Source of the DNA: Chachezhania antarctica
Lineage (GTDB): Bacteria; Pseudomonadota; Alphaproteobacteria; Rhodobacterales; Rhodobacteraceae
Assembly: GCF_003646465.1 (NCBI RefSeq)
Contig: NZ_QZEX01000002.1
Location: 248,001-312,000 of the forward strand
Length of the DNA: 64,000 bases
Direction: 5' to 3'
This document shows positions 33,174 through 40,844 of this stretch, one piece after another. The notes under the pieces were generated by a model, which saw nothing but the letters and a program-made list of their open reading frames with translations, ran no database searches and had not been told where the DNA came from. Both the position numbers and the translations under genes were made by a program. Within the stretch, counting starts at the first letter, position 1. Each line of letters starts with the position of its first letter.

Positions 33174-33608
33174 TCAGTGACCCATGATCATGCTTTCCAG
33201 GGCCGACTTCTCCATCGTGACATGAGTCAGCTGCGCCTTGACCACGTCACCAAGGGAGACGAGCCCGATCAGCTCTCCGTCCTCGATCACGGGCATGTGG
33301 CGGAACCGGCCTTCGGTCATCTTGTGCAGCACCTCGTCCGTCGTCATCTGGCGGGTGCAGGAGACCAGCTTGCGGGTCATGTATTCCGACACCGGCTTGG
33401 TCAGGCAGGCGCCGCCCGATTTCGCCAGTTCGCGCACGATATCCCGTTCGGAAAGAATGCCCTCGACCGATTTGCCGTCTTCGGACACCAGCACGGTACC
33501 GATGCCCTTGTCGGCCAGAACCTTCGCGGCCTCGGCTATCTGGGTGGACGACGTCACGGTCGCAACGTCGGAACTGGGCTTGGCCTTCAGGACTTCTTGA
33601 ACCAGCAT
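33174..33608 (-). CDS. two-CBS-domain protein
   Basis: A 144-residue protein made only of a CBS pair (Bateman module). The first CBS contains VATVTSSTQIAEAAKVLADKGIGTVLV, and the second ends GRFRHMPVIEDGELIGLVSLGDVVK. Such stand-alone proteins bind adenosyl ligands (AMP, ATP, NAD) and act as energy sensors, but the partner is unknown. No fused effector domain. Length is typical. Confidence 0.9.
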   Translation of the reverse strand: MLVQEVLKAKPSSDVATVTSSTQIAEAAKVLADKGIGTVLVSEDGKSVEGILSERDIVRELAKSGGACLTKPVSEYMTRKLVSCTRQMTTDEVLHKMTEGRFRHMPVIEDGELIGLVSLGDVVKAQLTHVTMEKSALESMIMGH

Positions 33609-33668
33609 CGGGACGTCCTTTGCAACTTAATTGCGGGACCATCAGGCTCGCCGCAACAAGACGAAAAG

Positions 33669-34580
33669 TCAAGCACGCGCCTCGAGATTTGCGACTTCGA
33701 ATTTCAACCCTTCGGCGAGCTGCTGCGCAAAGCGCGACAAGCGTGCAGACCGCCGGTCGCCCCGGTGGCGGACCATGTAGAAACTGCGCGTCAGGCCGAT
33801 TTCACCCGGCAGAACCTTGCGCAGGCCGGGATGGGCCGGCAGCGCAAAATCATGGGCCACGCAGAGCCCTGCCCCTTCGGCCGCCAGCCGCAACTGGACG
33901 GGCACCGAATTCGAAGCCAGCGGCACCCGTTCGATCCCGAGATCGCGCAGGTAATCGAGTTCGGCGTCGAAGATCATGTCGGGGATGTACCCGATCAGCC
34001 GCCGCCCCCGCAGATCGGCGGCGGTGGCGGGTTCAGGATGCGCGTCCAGATAGGTCGTCGCGGCCACCAAATGCAGGCGGTAATCGGTGATCTTCTGAAC
34101 CGTCAGCGTCTGCACCGTGGGCGGGCTGACGGTGATCGCCAGATCGGCCTCGCGCCGCGACAGGTTCACCACGCGGGGCTGGGCCACGATCTGGATATCC
34201 AGATCCGGGTTCCCCCTTGCGATCCGCGCACAGACCTGCGGCAGCAGGTAATTCGCACAGCCATCGGGCGCGCCCACGCGGATCTGGCCCGACAGCCGGT
34301 CCGACGGCCCGGTCAATGCCTCCGCCCCCGTGCGCATCGCCTGTTCGGCATCCAGCGCGTGCTCCATCAGCCGTTCTCCAGCGGCGCTGAGCGCATAGCC
34401 CTGCGGCGACTTGACGAACAGGACCGCGCCCAGCGACGCTTCCAGCCGTTGAACCCGGCGCCCGGCGGTGGCCGCGTCCAGTTTCAGACGGCGGCCTGCG
34501 CCCGACAGCGTCTCCTCCCGCGCCACGGCCAGGAAGACTTTCAGATCGTCCCAGTTCGGGTCCATTTCTGCAGGCTCCAA
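33669..34580 (-). CDS. LysR-type transcriptional regulator
   Basis: A 303-residue LysR regulator. The winged helix-turn-helix is at residues 10-65 (DLKVFLAVAREETLSGAGRR and AATAGRRVQRLEASLGAVLF), followed by a substrate-binding effector domain. It is divergent from mmsA across 144 bases, so control of the valine/methylmalonate-semialdehyde operon is likely. A shorter start at MDPNWDD (34565) is equally plausible. The recognition helix has AATAGRRVQRLE where most LysR proteins have a Ser-rich version, as in the group lacking the usual SQxxxS. Confidence 0.92.
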   Translation of the reverse strand: MEPAEMDPNWDDLKVFLAVAREETLSGAGRRLKLDAATAGRRVQRLEASLGAVLFVKSPQGYALSAAGERLMEHALDAEQAMRTGAEALTGPSDRLSGQIRVGAPDGCANYLLPQVCARIARGNPDLDIQIVAQPRVVNLSRREADLAITVSPPTVQTLTVQKITDYRLHLVAATTYLDAHPEPATAADLRGRRLIGYIPDMIFDAELDYLRDLGIERVPLASNSVPVQLRLAAEGAGLCVAHDFALPAHPGLRKVLPGEIGLTRSFYMVRHRGDRRSARLSRFAQQLAEGLKFEVANLEARA

Positions 34581-34591
34581 CAGATAATGTT

Positions 34592-34605
34592 TTGCATTTT
34601 TGCAA
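34592..34605. promoter_or_regulatory. putative LysR binding palindrome
   Basis: TTGCA-TTTT-TGCAA, a perfect 14-base inverted repeat, 12 bases from the LysR start and about 120 bases from mmsA. A half site TTTTTGCAAG recurs near 34640. Position and symmetry suit an autoregulatory LysR recognition site. Confidence 0.5.
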
Positions 34606-34724
34606 TGCCCTTTTGAGGACTTGCCCCTGTTCAGGGTGTTTTTGCAAGCCTATCCTGCGCGCAAATCGCAGACGGTATCAATGACGCGGCCAGTATAGGC
34701 GGCGGATCAGGAGGAGCTTGCAGC

Positions 34725-36224
34725 ATGCAGGAAATGACCCATTACATCGACGGCGCGCACGTGAAGGGCACGTCGGGCCGGTTCGGCGACGTGTTCAACC
34801 CGGCCACTGGCGAGGTTCAGGCCAAGGTGCCGCTCGCCTCGGTCGAGGAGCTGAACAAGGCCGTCGCCATCGCCGAAGCCGCACAGCCCGCCTGGGCCGC
34901 GATGAACCCGCAGCGCCGCGCGCGGGTGATGATGAAATTCGTGGACCTTCTGAACCGCGACATGGACAAGCTTGCCGAAGCGCTGAGCCGCGAGCACGGC
35001 AAGACGTTCCCCGATGCCAAGGGCGACGTGCAGCGCGGGCTGGAAGTGGTCGAATACTGCATCGGCGCGCCACAACTGCTGAAGGGCGATTTCACCGACA
35101 GCGCCGGCCCCGGCATCGACATGTATTCCATGCGTCAGGCGCTGGGGGTGACGGCGGGCATCACGCCCTTCAACTTCCCGGCCATGATCCCGATGTGGAT
35201 GTTCGCGCCCGCCATCGTCTGCGGCAACGCCTTCATCCTGAAACCGTCGGAACGCGATCCGTCCGTGCCGCTAATGCTGGCCGAACTGATGGAAGAGGCC
35301 GGCCTGCCGAAGGGCATCCTGCAAGTTGTGAACGGCGACAAGGAAGCGGTGGACGCGATCCTCGATCACCCGGTAATCCAGTCGATCGGCTTCGTGGGCT
35401 CGACCCCCATCGCCGAATACATCTATGGCCGCGGCTGTTCGAACGGCAAGCGCGTGCAGTGCTTCGGCGGCGCGAAGAACCACATGATCGTCATGCCGGA
35501 CGCCGACATGGATCAGGCCGCCGACGCGCTGATCGGTGCGGGCTACGGTGCGGCGGGCGAGCGCTGCATGGCGATCTCGGTCGCCGTTCCGGTGGGCGAT
35601 GAAACCGCCGACAAGCTGATCGAAAAGCTGGTGCCGCGAATCGAGAAGCTGAAGGTCGGGCCCTACACCTCGGGCGATGACGTAGATTACGGCCCGGTCG
35701 TGACGGCGGCGGCGAAGGAGAACATCCTGAAGCTGGTGCAATCCGGCGTGGACCAGGGCGCGGAATTGGTGGTCGACGGCCGCGATTTCTCGCTCCAGGG
35801 TTACGAGGACGGGTTCTTCGTGGGTCCGCACCTGTTCGACCGCGTGACGCCGGACATGGACATCTACACGAAGGAGATCTTCGGCCCCGTCCTGTCGACC
35901 GTCCGCGCGGGCAGCTACGAGGAAGCGCTAAAGCTGGCCATGGATCATGAATACGGCAACGGGACCGCGATCTTCACCCGCGATGGCGACACGGCGCGCG
36001 ATTTCGCCAACCGGATCAACATCGGCATGGTGGGCATCAACGTCCCGATCCCGGTGCCGCTGGCCTACCACACCTTCGGCGGCTGGAAGAAATCCGTCTT
36101 CGGCGACCTGAACCAGCACGGGCCGGACGCGTTCAAGTTCTACACACGGACGAAGACCGTCACCTCGCGCTGGCCGTCGGGTCTGAAGGAAGGCGGCGAG
36201 TTCCACTTCAAGCCGATGGAGTAA
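34725..36224 (+). CDS. mmsA: CoA-acylating methylmalonate-semialdehyde dehydrogenase
   Basis: A 499-residue aldehyde dehydrogenase superfamily enzyme that oxidises (methyl)malonate semialdehyde to propionyl-CoA or acetyl-CoA in valine, thymine and inositol breakdown. The start (MQEMTHYIDGAHVKGTSGRF) and catalytic Cys in GYGAAGERCMAIS are typical, and the cofactor region FNFPAMIPMWMF is present. GGAG lies before the ATG. First gene of the valine cluster and divergent from the LysR regulator. A double hairpin separates it from the next gene. Confidence 0.95.
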   Translation: MQEMTHYIDGAHVKGTSGRFGDVFNPATGEVQAKVPLASVEELNKAVAIAEAAQPAWAAMNPQRRARVMMKFVDLLNRDMDKLAEALSREHGKTFPDAKGDVQRGLEVVEYCIGAPQLLKGDFTDSAGPGIDMYSMRQALGVTAGITPFNFPAMIPMWMFAPAIVCGNAFILKPSERDPSVPLMLAELMEEAGLPKGILQVVNGDKEAVDAILDHPVIQSIGFVGSTPIAEYIYGRGCSNGKRVQCFGGAKNHMIVMPDADMDQAADALIGAGYGAAGERCMAISVAVPVGDETADKLIEKLVPRIEKLKVGPYTSGDDVDYGPVVTAAAKENILKLVQSGVDQGAELVVDGRDFSLQGYEDGFFVGPHLFDRVTPDMDIYTKEIFGPVLSTVRAGSYEEALKLAMDHEYGNGTAIFTRDGDTARDFANRINIGMVGINVPIPVPLAYHTFGGWKKSVFGDLNQHGPDAFKFYTRTKTVTSRWPSGLKEGGEFHFKPME

Positions 36225-36242
36225 CGGCACGCGACCTAGCGG

Positions 36243-36295
36243 AGGCCCGCTGCCGCGGGCCACATGATGTTTGCCTATCCCCTTTCGGGGATAGG
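36243..36295. terminator. double hairpin between mmsA and the acyl-CoA dehydrogenase gene
   Basis: The first stem is GGCCCGC-TGCC-GCGGGCC (about 36244-36261). The second is CCTATCCCC (36274-36282), TTTC, GGGGATAGG (36287-36295), a perfect 9-bp stem followed by GTTTG. The two could terminate or attenuate transcription within the valine cluster. Confidence 0.55.
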
Positions 36296-36299
36296 GTTT

Positions 36300-36332
36300 G
36301 CCTCCGGCGGGAGTATTTCTGAAAAGAAGAAG
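36300..36332 (+). repeat. Family A repeat, copy 1
   Basis: GCCTCCGGCGGGAGTATTT, CTGAAAAGAAGAAG. It directly follows the hairpin after mmsA and precedes the acyl-CoA dehydrogenase start by 26 bases. Shares GAGTATTT and AAGAAG with families B and A elsewhere. Confidence 0.8.
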
Positions 36333-36357
36333 CCGGACCGGTTCTGGGAGGACCCCG

Positions 36358-37500
36358 ATGGATTTCGCGTTGAGCGATGAACAGACAGCCATCTTCGACA
36401 TGGCGCGCGCGTTCGGCGAGGCCGAGATCGCGCCGTTCGCGTTGGAGTGGGAGAAGGCGGGGACAATCCCGCGCGACTTCTGGCCCAAGGTGGGAGAGCT
36501 GGGGTTCGGCGGCTTGTATGTGTCGGAGGAGGCTGGCGGATCCGGCCTGTCACGGCTGGATGCGACGCTCGTGTTCGAGGCGCTGTCGATGGCCTGTGCG
36601 TCGGTCGCGTCGTTCCTTTCGATCCACAATATGTGCGCGCGGATGGTGGACAGCTTCGGATCGGACGATCTGAAGGCACGGGTGCTGCCCGGCGTCTGCG
36701 CGATGGAGACCGTGCTGTCCTATTGCCTGACGGAGCCCGGGTCGGGCTCGGACGCGGCGGCGTTGAAAACGCAGGCGGTGCGATCGAATGACGGCTACGT
36801 GCTGAACGGGACCAAGGCGTTCATTTCGGGGGGCAATTACTCCGACGCCTACGTCGTGATGGTGCGCACGGGCGATGACAGCCCGAAGGGGATTTCCACC
36901 GTCTATGTCGAGGCGGGGAGCCCGGGGCTGAGCTTTGGCGGGTTCGAGGACAAGATGGGCTGGCGGGCGCAGCCTACCGCGCAGGTGCAGTTCGACGATT
37001 GCAAGGTGCCGGCCGGAAACCTTGTGGGGGCCGAGGGCGACGGGTTCAGATACGCGATGATCGGGCTGGATGGCGGGCGGCTGAACATCGCCGCGTGTTC
37101 GCTGGGGGCGGCGCAGGCGGCGCTGGACCAGACGGTGGCCTACATGGCCGAGCGGAAGGCCTTCGGGAAGAGCATCGACCAGTTCCAGGCGTTGCAGTTC
37201 CGGGCCGCGGATCTGGAGATCGAGCTGCAGGCCGCGCGAACGTTCCTGCGACAGGCGGCGTGGAAGGTGGATCAGAAGCACCCGGACGCCAGCTATTTCT
37301 GTGCCATGGCCAAGACGTTCGTGACGGAGGCCGGATCGCGCATCGTGGACCAGTGCCTGCAGCTGCATGGCGGCTATGGCTACCTGGCCGATTACGGGAT
37401 CGAGAAGCGGGTGCGCGATCTGCGGGTGCACCAGATCCTGGAGGGCACCAATGAAATCATGCGCCTCATCGTGGCGCGCCAGCTTCTGGGAACGCGGTGA
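36358..37500 (+). CDS. acyl-CoA dehydrogenase, probably isobutyryl-CoA dehydrogenase
   Basis: A 380-residue FAD enzyme of the acyl-CoA dehydrogenase family. Landmarks are CLTEPGSGSDAAALKT (FAD/substrate region), KAFISGG, GGRLNIAACSLGAAQAALD, QLHGGYGYLADYGIE and the catalytic-Glu region ILEGTNEIMRLI near the end. ATG 36358 is preceded by a GGGAGG site. Position between mmsA and a 3-hydroxyisobutyryl-CoA hydrolase gene, with mmsB after that, points to isobutyryl-CoA oxidation in valine breakdown. Its TGA overlaps the next ATG (TGATG). Confidence 0.92.
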   Translation: MDFALSDEQTAIFDMARAFGEAEIAPFALEWEKAGTIPRDFWPKVGELGFGGLYVSEEAGGSGLSRLDATLVFEALSMACASVASFLSIHNMCARMVDSFGSDDLKARVLPGVCAMETVLSYCLTEPGSGSDAAALKTQAVRSNDGYVLNGTKAFISGGNYSDAYVVMVRTGDDSPKGISTVYVEAGSPGLSFGGFEDKMGWRAQPTAQVQFDDCKVPAGNLVGAEGDGFRYAMIGLDGGRLNIAACSLGAAQAALDQTVAYMAERKAFGKSIDQFQALQFRAADLEIELQAARTFLRQAAWKVDQKHPDASYFCAMAKTFVTEAGSRIVDQCLQLHGGYGYLADYGIEKRVRDLRVHQILEGTNEIMRLIVARQLLGTR

Positions 37501-38531
37501 TGCACGATCTGAACATCCGGGTGGAGGGCCGCGCGGGCCGCATCACCTTCACCCGCCCCAAGGCGCTGAACGCGCTGAGCCATGACATGTGCCTGGCGAT
37601 CGAAGCGGCGATGCGCGCCTGGGAGACCGACCCGGACGTGCGCATGGTGCTGATCGATGCCGAGGGCGAAAAAGCCTTCTGCGCGGGCGGCGACATTGCC
37701 GAGCTGTACCGCACCGGGCGGGAGGGCAACTACGACTACGCGCGCACCTTCTGGCGCGACGAATACCGGCTGAACAATTACATCGCGACCTATCCGAAAT
37801 CTGTCGTCAGCCTGATGCAGGGCTTCGTCATGGGCGGCGGCGTGGGAATCGGCTGCCATGGCGGGCATCGGGTGGTGGGGGACACGACCCGGATTTCGAT
37901 GCCCGAATGCGGAATCGGCCTGGTGCCGGATGTCGGCGGCACGTTCCTTCTGGCGCAGGCGCCCGGCGCGCTTGGCGCCTATCTGGGGTTGACCGGCGCG
38001 CGGATGGACGCGGCCGATGCGATCCACGCCGGTTTCGCCGATATCTACCTGCACGAGGAGCGCTGGCCCGAGCTGATATCCGTCCTGCTCTCGACAGGTG
38101 AGGCCGACCGGGTGCTGGGCTATTCCGACGCCCCGCCACCCAGTGCGCTGGCCGCGGCACAGGGCGAGATCGGTGCCGCCTTCGGCCTGCGTGGCCCGGC
38201 GGAGATCCTGGCCGCGCTCGACGGGATGGAGGGCGACTTGGCGGCTTCGGCGGAAAAAGCGCTGCGGCGCGGCTCGCCCCTGTCGATGGCGGCAACGCTG
38301 GGGATTCTGGACCGGCTCGCGGCAGACGGGATTTCCATGGGGCGGGCTCTGGAGCTGGAGTTCCGCTTTACATGGCGGGCGATGGAACAGGGGGATTTCC
38401 TGGAAGGCGTGCGCGCCCAGATCATCGACAAGGATCGCAATCCGGCCTGGCGCTACGGGCTGGAGGACCTGCCGGACGCGGCGGTCGAGGCCATTCTGGC
38501 GCCGCTGGGCGAAGACGGTCTCGTCCTGTGA
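37500..38531 (+). CDS. 3-hydroxyisobutyryl-CoA hydrolase (enoyl-CoA hydratase/isomerase family)
   Basis: A 343-residue crotonase-fold protein. It has FTRPKALNALSHDMCLAIE, the oxyanion-hole block AFCAGGDIAELYRTGREG and SLMQGFVMGGGVGIGCHGGH, followed by the acid region MPECGIGLVPDVGG, which is the HibCH arrangement. ATG 37500 overlaps the upstream stop by one base; a GTG three bases earlier is in frame. In valine catabolism it frees 3-hydroxyisobutyrate, which the following mmsB product oxidises. Length is typical (about 340-350). Confidence 0.9.
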   Translation: MHDLNIRVEGRAGRITFTRPKALNALSHDMCLAIEAAMRAWETDPDVRMVLIDAEGEKAFCAGGDIAELYRTGREGNYDYARTFWRDEYRLNNYIATYPKSVVSLMQGFVMGGGVGIGCHGGHRVVGDTTRISMPECGIGLVPDVGGTFLLAQAPGALGAYLGLTGARMDAADAIHAGFADIYLHEERWPELISVLLSTGEADRVLGYSDAPPPSALAAAQGEIGAAFGLRGPAEILAALDGMEGDLAASAEKALRRGSPLSMAATLGILDRLAADGISMGRALELEFRFTWRAMEQGDFLEGVRAQIIDKDRNPAWRYGLEDLPDAAVEAILAPLGEDGLVL

Positions 38532-38618
38532 TACACCGCAGTCACCGCTGCGCGAGATGCCTTTCGAAGCGACGAATTTGGGCGCCCTGATCGTGGCCGC
38601 CAAGGAGGAGAAGACCAC

Positions 38619-39491
38619 ATGAAGATCGCATTCATCGGACTGGGCAACATGGGCGCGCCGATGGCCGCCAACCTGATCGCCGCAGGCCAAGAGGTCACCG
38701 GCTTCGACACCGCCGGGATCGAGGTCGACGGCGGTGCCAGCGCCTCCAGTGCACCGGCCGCCGCCAAAGGGGCGGAGGTGGTGATCACGATGCTCCCCAA
38801 CGGCGCGATCCTGCGCGCCGTGGCGGACGAGGTAATCCCGGCCATGGCGTCCGGCGCGCTGCTGCTGGATTGTTCCACCGTCGATGTCGACAGCGCCCGC
38901 GCGGTGGCCGATCAGGCCGAAGCCGCCGGGCTGCTGGCTGTCGATGCGCCCGTGTCGGGCGGGATCGGCGGCGCGGCGGCGGGCACGCTGACCTTCATGG
39001 CCGGCGGCAGCGAGGCCGCCTTCGCCAAGGCGGAACCTCTTTTCGACATCATGGGCCAGAAGGCGGTGCATTGCGGCGGCTCCGGCGCAGGCCAGGCGGC
39101 CAAGATCTGCAACAACATGATCCTTGCCGTCACCATGATCGGCACGTGCGAAGCCTTTGCGCTCGCCGACAAGCTGGGCCTCGACCGCCAGAAGATGTTC
39201 GACGTGGTCTCGACCTCGTCGGGCTACAGCTGGACGATGAACGCCTACTGCCCCGCGCCGGGCGTAGGCCCCCAAAGCCCGGCCGACAATGGCTACACGC
39301 CGGGCTTCGCCGCCGACCTGATGCTGAAGGACCTGCGCCTGTCGCAACAGGCCGCCGAAAGCGCCGATGCCGACACGCCCATGGGCGCGCTGGCCCAGGC
39401 GCTCTACGCGACATTCGTCGAGGACGAGGACGGCAAGGGCCGGGATTTCAGCGCCATGCTGCCCCGGTTCGAAAAGCGCGGGCGGGGATAG
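38619..39491 (+). CDS. mmsB: 3-hydroxyisobutyrate dehydrogenase
   Basis: A 290-residue beta-hydroxyacid dehydrogenase that oxidises 3-hydroxyisobutyrate to methylmalonate semialdehyde, the MmsA substrate. The NAD site is FIGLGNMGAPMAANL at the N-terminus; DAPVSGGIGGAAAGTLTFM is the substrate motif. The catalytic Lys lies in GAGQAAKICNNMIL. The gene ends in the C-terminal helical domain. GGAGGAG lies before ATG 38619. It closes the mmsA-acad-hydrolase-mmsB pathway. Confidence 0.95.
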   Translation: MKIAFIGLGNMGAPMAANLIAAGQEVTGFDTAGIEVDGGASASSAPAAAKGAEVVITMLPNGAILRAVADEVIPAMASGALLLDCSTVDVDSARAVADQAEAAGLLAVDAPVSGGIGGAAAGTLTFMAGGSEAAFAKAEPLFDIMGQKAVHCGGSGAGQAAKICNNMILAVTMIGTCEAFALADKLGLDRQKMFDVVSTSSGYSWTMNAYCPAPGVGPQSPADNGYTPGFAADLMLKDLRLSQQAAESADADTPMGALAQALYATFVEDEDGKGRDFSAMLPRFEKRGRG

Positions 39492-39580
39492 GCGGAACTC
39501 CGCAGGGGCGGGAAGACAGGGGGAACCTCTCCCGTCATCCGGGGTTATATTCCCGAAATATGGAAAGAGAGGATACCGCC

Positions 39581-39907
39581 ATGCACCGCATCCTGCGCGC
39601 GACCGCCATCGGCCTCGCCACCGCGACCCTTGTCGTGCCCGCCGCCGTCACCGCCGGCCCCAAGGGCTGCCCGCCCGGTCTGGCGAAGAAGGGTTCCTGC
39701 ACACCGCCGGGGCTGCGCTCCAACCACAACGACGTCTACAAGGGCGACCGTGTCGACCGCGACTACATCATCATCGAGAGCCCGGGCCGCTACGGGTTCG
39801 AGCCCGGCTACGATTACTATCGGTACGGCGGTCAGGTCTACCAGATGGACCGCCAGACACGCGAAGTGCTGAACGTGATCGGCGCCGTCGCGACGCTGTT
39901 GAACTGA
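39581..39907 (+). CDS. small exported RcnB-like protein
   Basis: A 108-residue protein with a signal peptide (MHRILRATAIGLATATLVVP, cleaved near AVTAG). The mature start has GCPPGLAKKGSCTPPG, with two cysteines and the PPGLAKK pattern typical of small envelope proteins. The C-terminus has GFEPGYDYYRYGGQVYQMDR followed by a short hydrophobic tail. The Tyr-rich segment resembles RcnB/YPEB-type periplasmic proteins. ATG 39581 follows an AGAGAGGA site. I would call it exported and RcnB-like, with function unknown. Confidence 0.7.
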   Translation: MHRILRATAIGLATATLVVPAAVTAGPKGCPPGLAKKGSCTPPGLRSNHNDVYKGDRVDRDYIIIESPGRYGFEPGYDYYRYGGQVYQMDRQTREVLNVIGAVATLLN

Positions 39908-40034
39908 CACTCGGGCGCGCCGGGCGCCCATGCCCCGGCGCAGTCCGGGCCGTGCCCGTTTCGACAGGCGCGCCCGATTGCCGTCAAACAGAATGCATTC
40001 CGTCACATGTTCGTTGCAAAGCCTGACTAGGAGC

Positions 40035-40056
40035 TGAGCCAATTCTACTTGGCTCA
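40035..40056. promoter_or_regulatory. perfect hairpin in the leader of the 40085 gene
   Basis: TGAGCCAA (40035-40042), TTCTAC, TTGGCTCA (40049-40056): an 8-bp perfect inverted repeat 28 bases before the ATG. It could be an operator or a leader hairpin; there is no T-run. Confidence 0.5.
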
Positions 40057-40084
40057 ACCTGTTGTCGAACGGCCGCCACGGACC

Positions 40085-40504
40085 ATGCACAGCCCCTGCC
40101 CCGTCTGTTCCGCAATGACGCCCCAGGCCGCCGCCTTCTGCCCGGCCTGCGGGACCGAGATCGCCTTCGGCGGCCGTCCCGCCGACACGATGCCATGGCT
40201 CCTGTCGCACCTGAAACGCTCCGACAGGGACGTGCGGATCAGCGCCATCCGCGCCCTCGGCCAACGCGCCGATCCGTCCGCATCATCCGCGCTCGCGCGG
40301 CTCGCCCTGTCGGCCCCGCGGGACATCTGGCAGGCGGTCGATGCAATCCGCGCCCTGCACCAGATGCCGATCTGCCGCGAGACCGACGACGCGTTGATGC
40401 AGATCCGCGATGCCCACCCCTCCGCCGCCGTCCGCGCCATGGCCCGGCACGTGCACGAGGAGATGTTCACCTTCTCGCGCGGTTACGCCGACCCGGTCCT
40501 CTAA
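40085..40504 (+). CDS. zinc-ribbon plus HEAT-repeat-like protein
   Basis: A 139-residue protein. The N-terminus holds a four-cysteine zinc ribbon (CPVC at residues 5-8, CPAC at 20-23). Residues 40-125 read as two or three HEAT-type helical repeats (RDVRISAIRALGQRADPSAS, ALARLALSAPRDIWQAVDAIRAL, DALMQIRDAHPSAAVRAMA). ATG 40085 (MHSPCPVCSAMTP) is chosen; a TTG at 40049 is open but covers the hairpin. No enzyme motif. It might be an adaptor protein, but that is inference only. Confidence 0.72.
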   Translation: MHSPCPVCSAMTPQAAAFCPACGTEIAFGGRPADTMPWLLSHLKRSDRDVRISAIRALGQRADPSASSALARLALSAPRDIWQAVDAIRALHQMPICRETDDALMQIRDAHPSAAVRAMARHVHEEMFTFSRGYADPVL

Positions 40505-40538
40505 GGCCAGCGCCAGTCCCGATCGCAGATGTGGGTCC

Positions 40539-40573
40539 GCCTCCGGCGGGAGTATTTCGGGAAGAGAAGAAAA
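40539..40573 (+). repeat. Family A repeat, copy 2
   Basis: GCCTCCGGCGGGAGTATTT, then CGGGAAGAGAAGAAAA; 35 bases after the stop of the zinc-ribbon gene. Confidence 0.8.
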
Positions 40574-40623
40574 CACGCGCCCTGCCCCGGTGCACAGATA
40601 TCCTCCAAGCCATCTCTGCGGAG

Positions 40624-40752
40624 CCACCGTCGCCTGGGGCCGATGAGAGCGGTCGCGGCCGTCCCGTCAAGGGGCCGCGAGGCCCGCGCATCGCGCGGCT
40701 TGCCCTTGACGGGACGGGCGTGAGCGCTCAGGCCCCAACCAGGCGATGGTGG
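40624..40752. repeat. long nested inverted repeat (family F, copy 1)
   Basis: The core arms GTCCCGTCAAGGG (40661-40673) and CCCTTGACGGGAC (40703-40715) are perfect over 13 bp. Outside them GAGCG/CGCTC, GGCC/GGCC, CGCCTGG (40631-40637)/CCAGGCG (40739-40745) and CCACC (40624-40628)/GGTGG (40748-40752) extend the pairing. Inside them CCGCG/CGCGG forms a smaller stem. A fold of 129 nt is possible. A second, shorter relative lies at 63560. Confidence 0.75.
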
Positions 40753-40812
40753 ATCTGCAGGGATGGCGGGCCCATCTCTGTGGTGAATCCGAGCTGACCG
40801 GCCACGTGACCA

Positions 40813-40839
40813 CCGTAGGGTGTGTGCTTCGCACGCACC
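40813..40839 (+). repeat. Family C palindrome, copy 7
   Basis: CCGTAGGGTGTGTGC, TTC, GCACGCACC: variant with compensated inner bases (TGC/GCA in place of TGG/CCA), so pairing is largely kept while the sequence changes. It ends six bases before the uvrA stop codon. Confidence 0.75.
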
Positions 40840-40844
40840 ATTCC

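Larger units (their letters stand above)
40505..40844. other. intergenic region with three repeat types
   Basis: This 340-base space between convergent genes carries family A copy 2 (40539), a 129-base nested inverted repeat (40624) and family C copy 7 (40813). No gene is seen. It has the densest packing of different repeats in the window. Confidence 0.75.
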
